The notes under the pieces: generated by a model | Told to the model about the DNA's origin: nothing | Seen by the model: the letters and a program-made list of their open reading frames with translations, nothing else | Databases searched by the model: none | Shown: piece after piece, positions 63,869 to 64,000 of the stretch | Layout of the letters: every line of letters begins with the position of its first letter | Position numbering within the stretch: the first letter of the stretch is position 1 | Program-made: the position numbers and the translations under genes | NCBI RefSeq assembly: GCF_964204645.1 | Contig: NC_134029.1 | Coordinates: forward strand, 9,970,850 to 10,034,849 | DNA: 64,000 bases | Origin: Tubulanus polymorphus | Taxonomy: Eukaryota; Nemertea; Palaeonemertea; Tubulaniformes; Tubulanidae | Direction: 5' to 3'

Positions 63869-64000
63869 GATTGATTACAAATATGGAGAAAGCAAATGCC
63901 ACAGATAATAATGATTACAAAGATAGATAGTCTAGTATAGCAGTCTAGTCAAGTTTAGTTAAGACTAAACACATACCAAGTTTTTCCTCAACGGGAGATG

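Overview
This window is animal nuclear DNA, most likely from a marine invertebrate. It is AT-rich. Its genes are split by GT-AG introns, and it carries remnants of many transposon classes typical of invertebrate genomes: Penelope-like, CR1-type LINE, Ty3/gypsy LTR, tyrosine-recombinase, MULE-like, Harbinger-, hAT- and TA-flanked MITEs. The palindromic octamer TAGGCCTA is strikingly frequent. I could not fix the phylum from the sequence alone.

Two complete host genes are supported. (1) An ING1/2-type 'inhibitor of growth' chromatin reader on the + strand. Seven exons (15441-25355) join in perfect phase into 329 residues: an N-terminal ING domain, a basic linker and a C-terminal PHD finger whose zinc ligands and H3K4me3-cage residues are all present. 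(2) A kainate/AMPA-type ionotropic glutamate receptor on the - strand. Sixteen exons (49189 down to 28567) join in phase into 928 residues: signal peptide, amino-terminal domain, S1, M1, pore loop, M3, S2, M4 and a short tail ending in a PDZ-ligand-like S-L-V. All canonical glutamate-contact residues are present, and the Q/R site is genomically Q. The two genes are convergent, with about 3.2 kb between their stop codons.

Layout. 1-14.6 kb is a transposon graveyard. It holds a gag relic; an unrecognised exon series; a tyrosine-recombinase fragment; a 5'-truncated Penelope-like element with a GIY-YIG domain, inverted end copies and a 13-bp target duplication; an array of four hairpins sharing one invariant 9-nt loop; a CR1-type ORF1 (PHD, coiled coil, SGNH esterase); a gypsy element with an internal deletion; and a multi-exon gene relic joining an OTU/vertnin-like protease domain to a MULE-like transposase. 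15.4-25.9 kb is ING, with LINE fragments and at least two well-bounded MITEs in its introns. 25.9-28.6 kb is the convergent intergenic gap. 28.6-49.2 kb is the glutamate receptor, with a LINE tail in one intron. 49.2-64 kb has no recognisable host exon; it holds LINE 3' pieces, microsatellites, small hairpins, short dispersed repeats and one CTCF-like motif.

The strongest candidate for something undescribed is the hairpin array at 5188-5446: four stems of different sequence and length, all closing on exactly AGCTAGGGC, with compensatory base changes. The OTU-MULE composite at 10.65-14.08 kb comes next.
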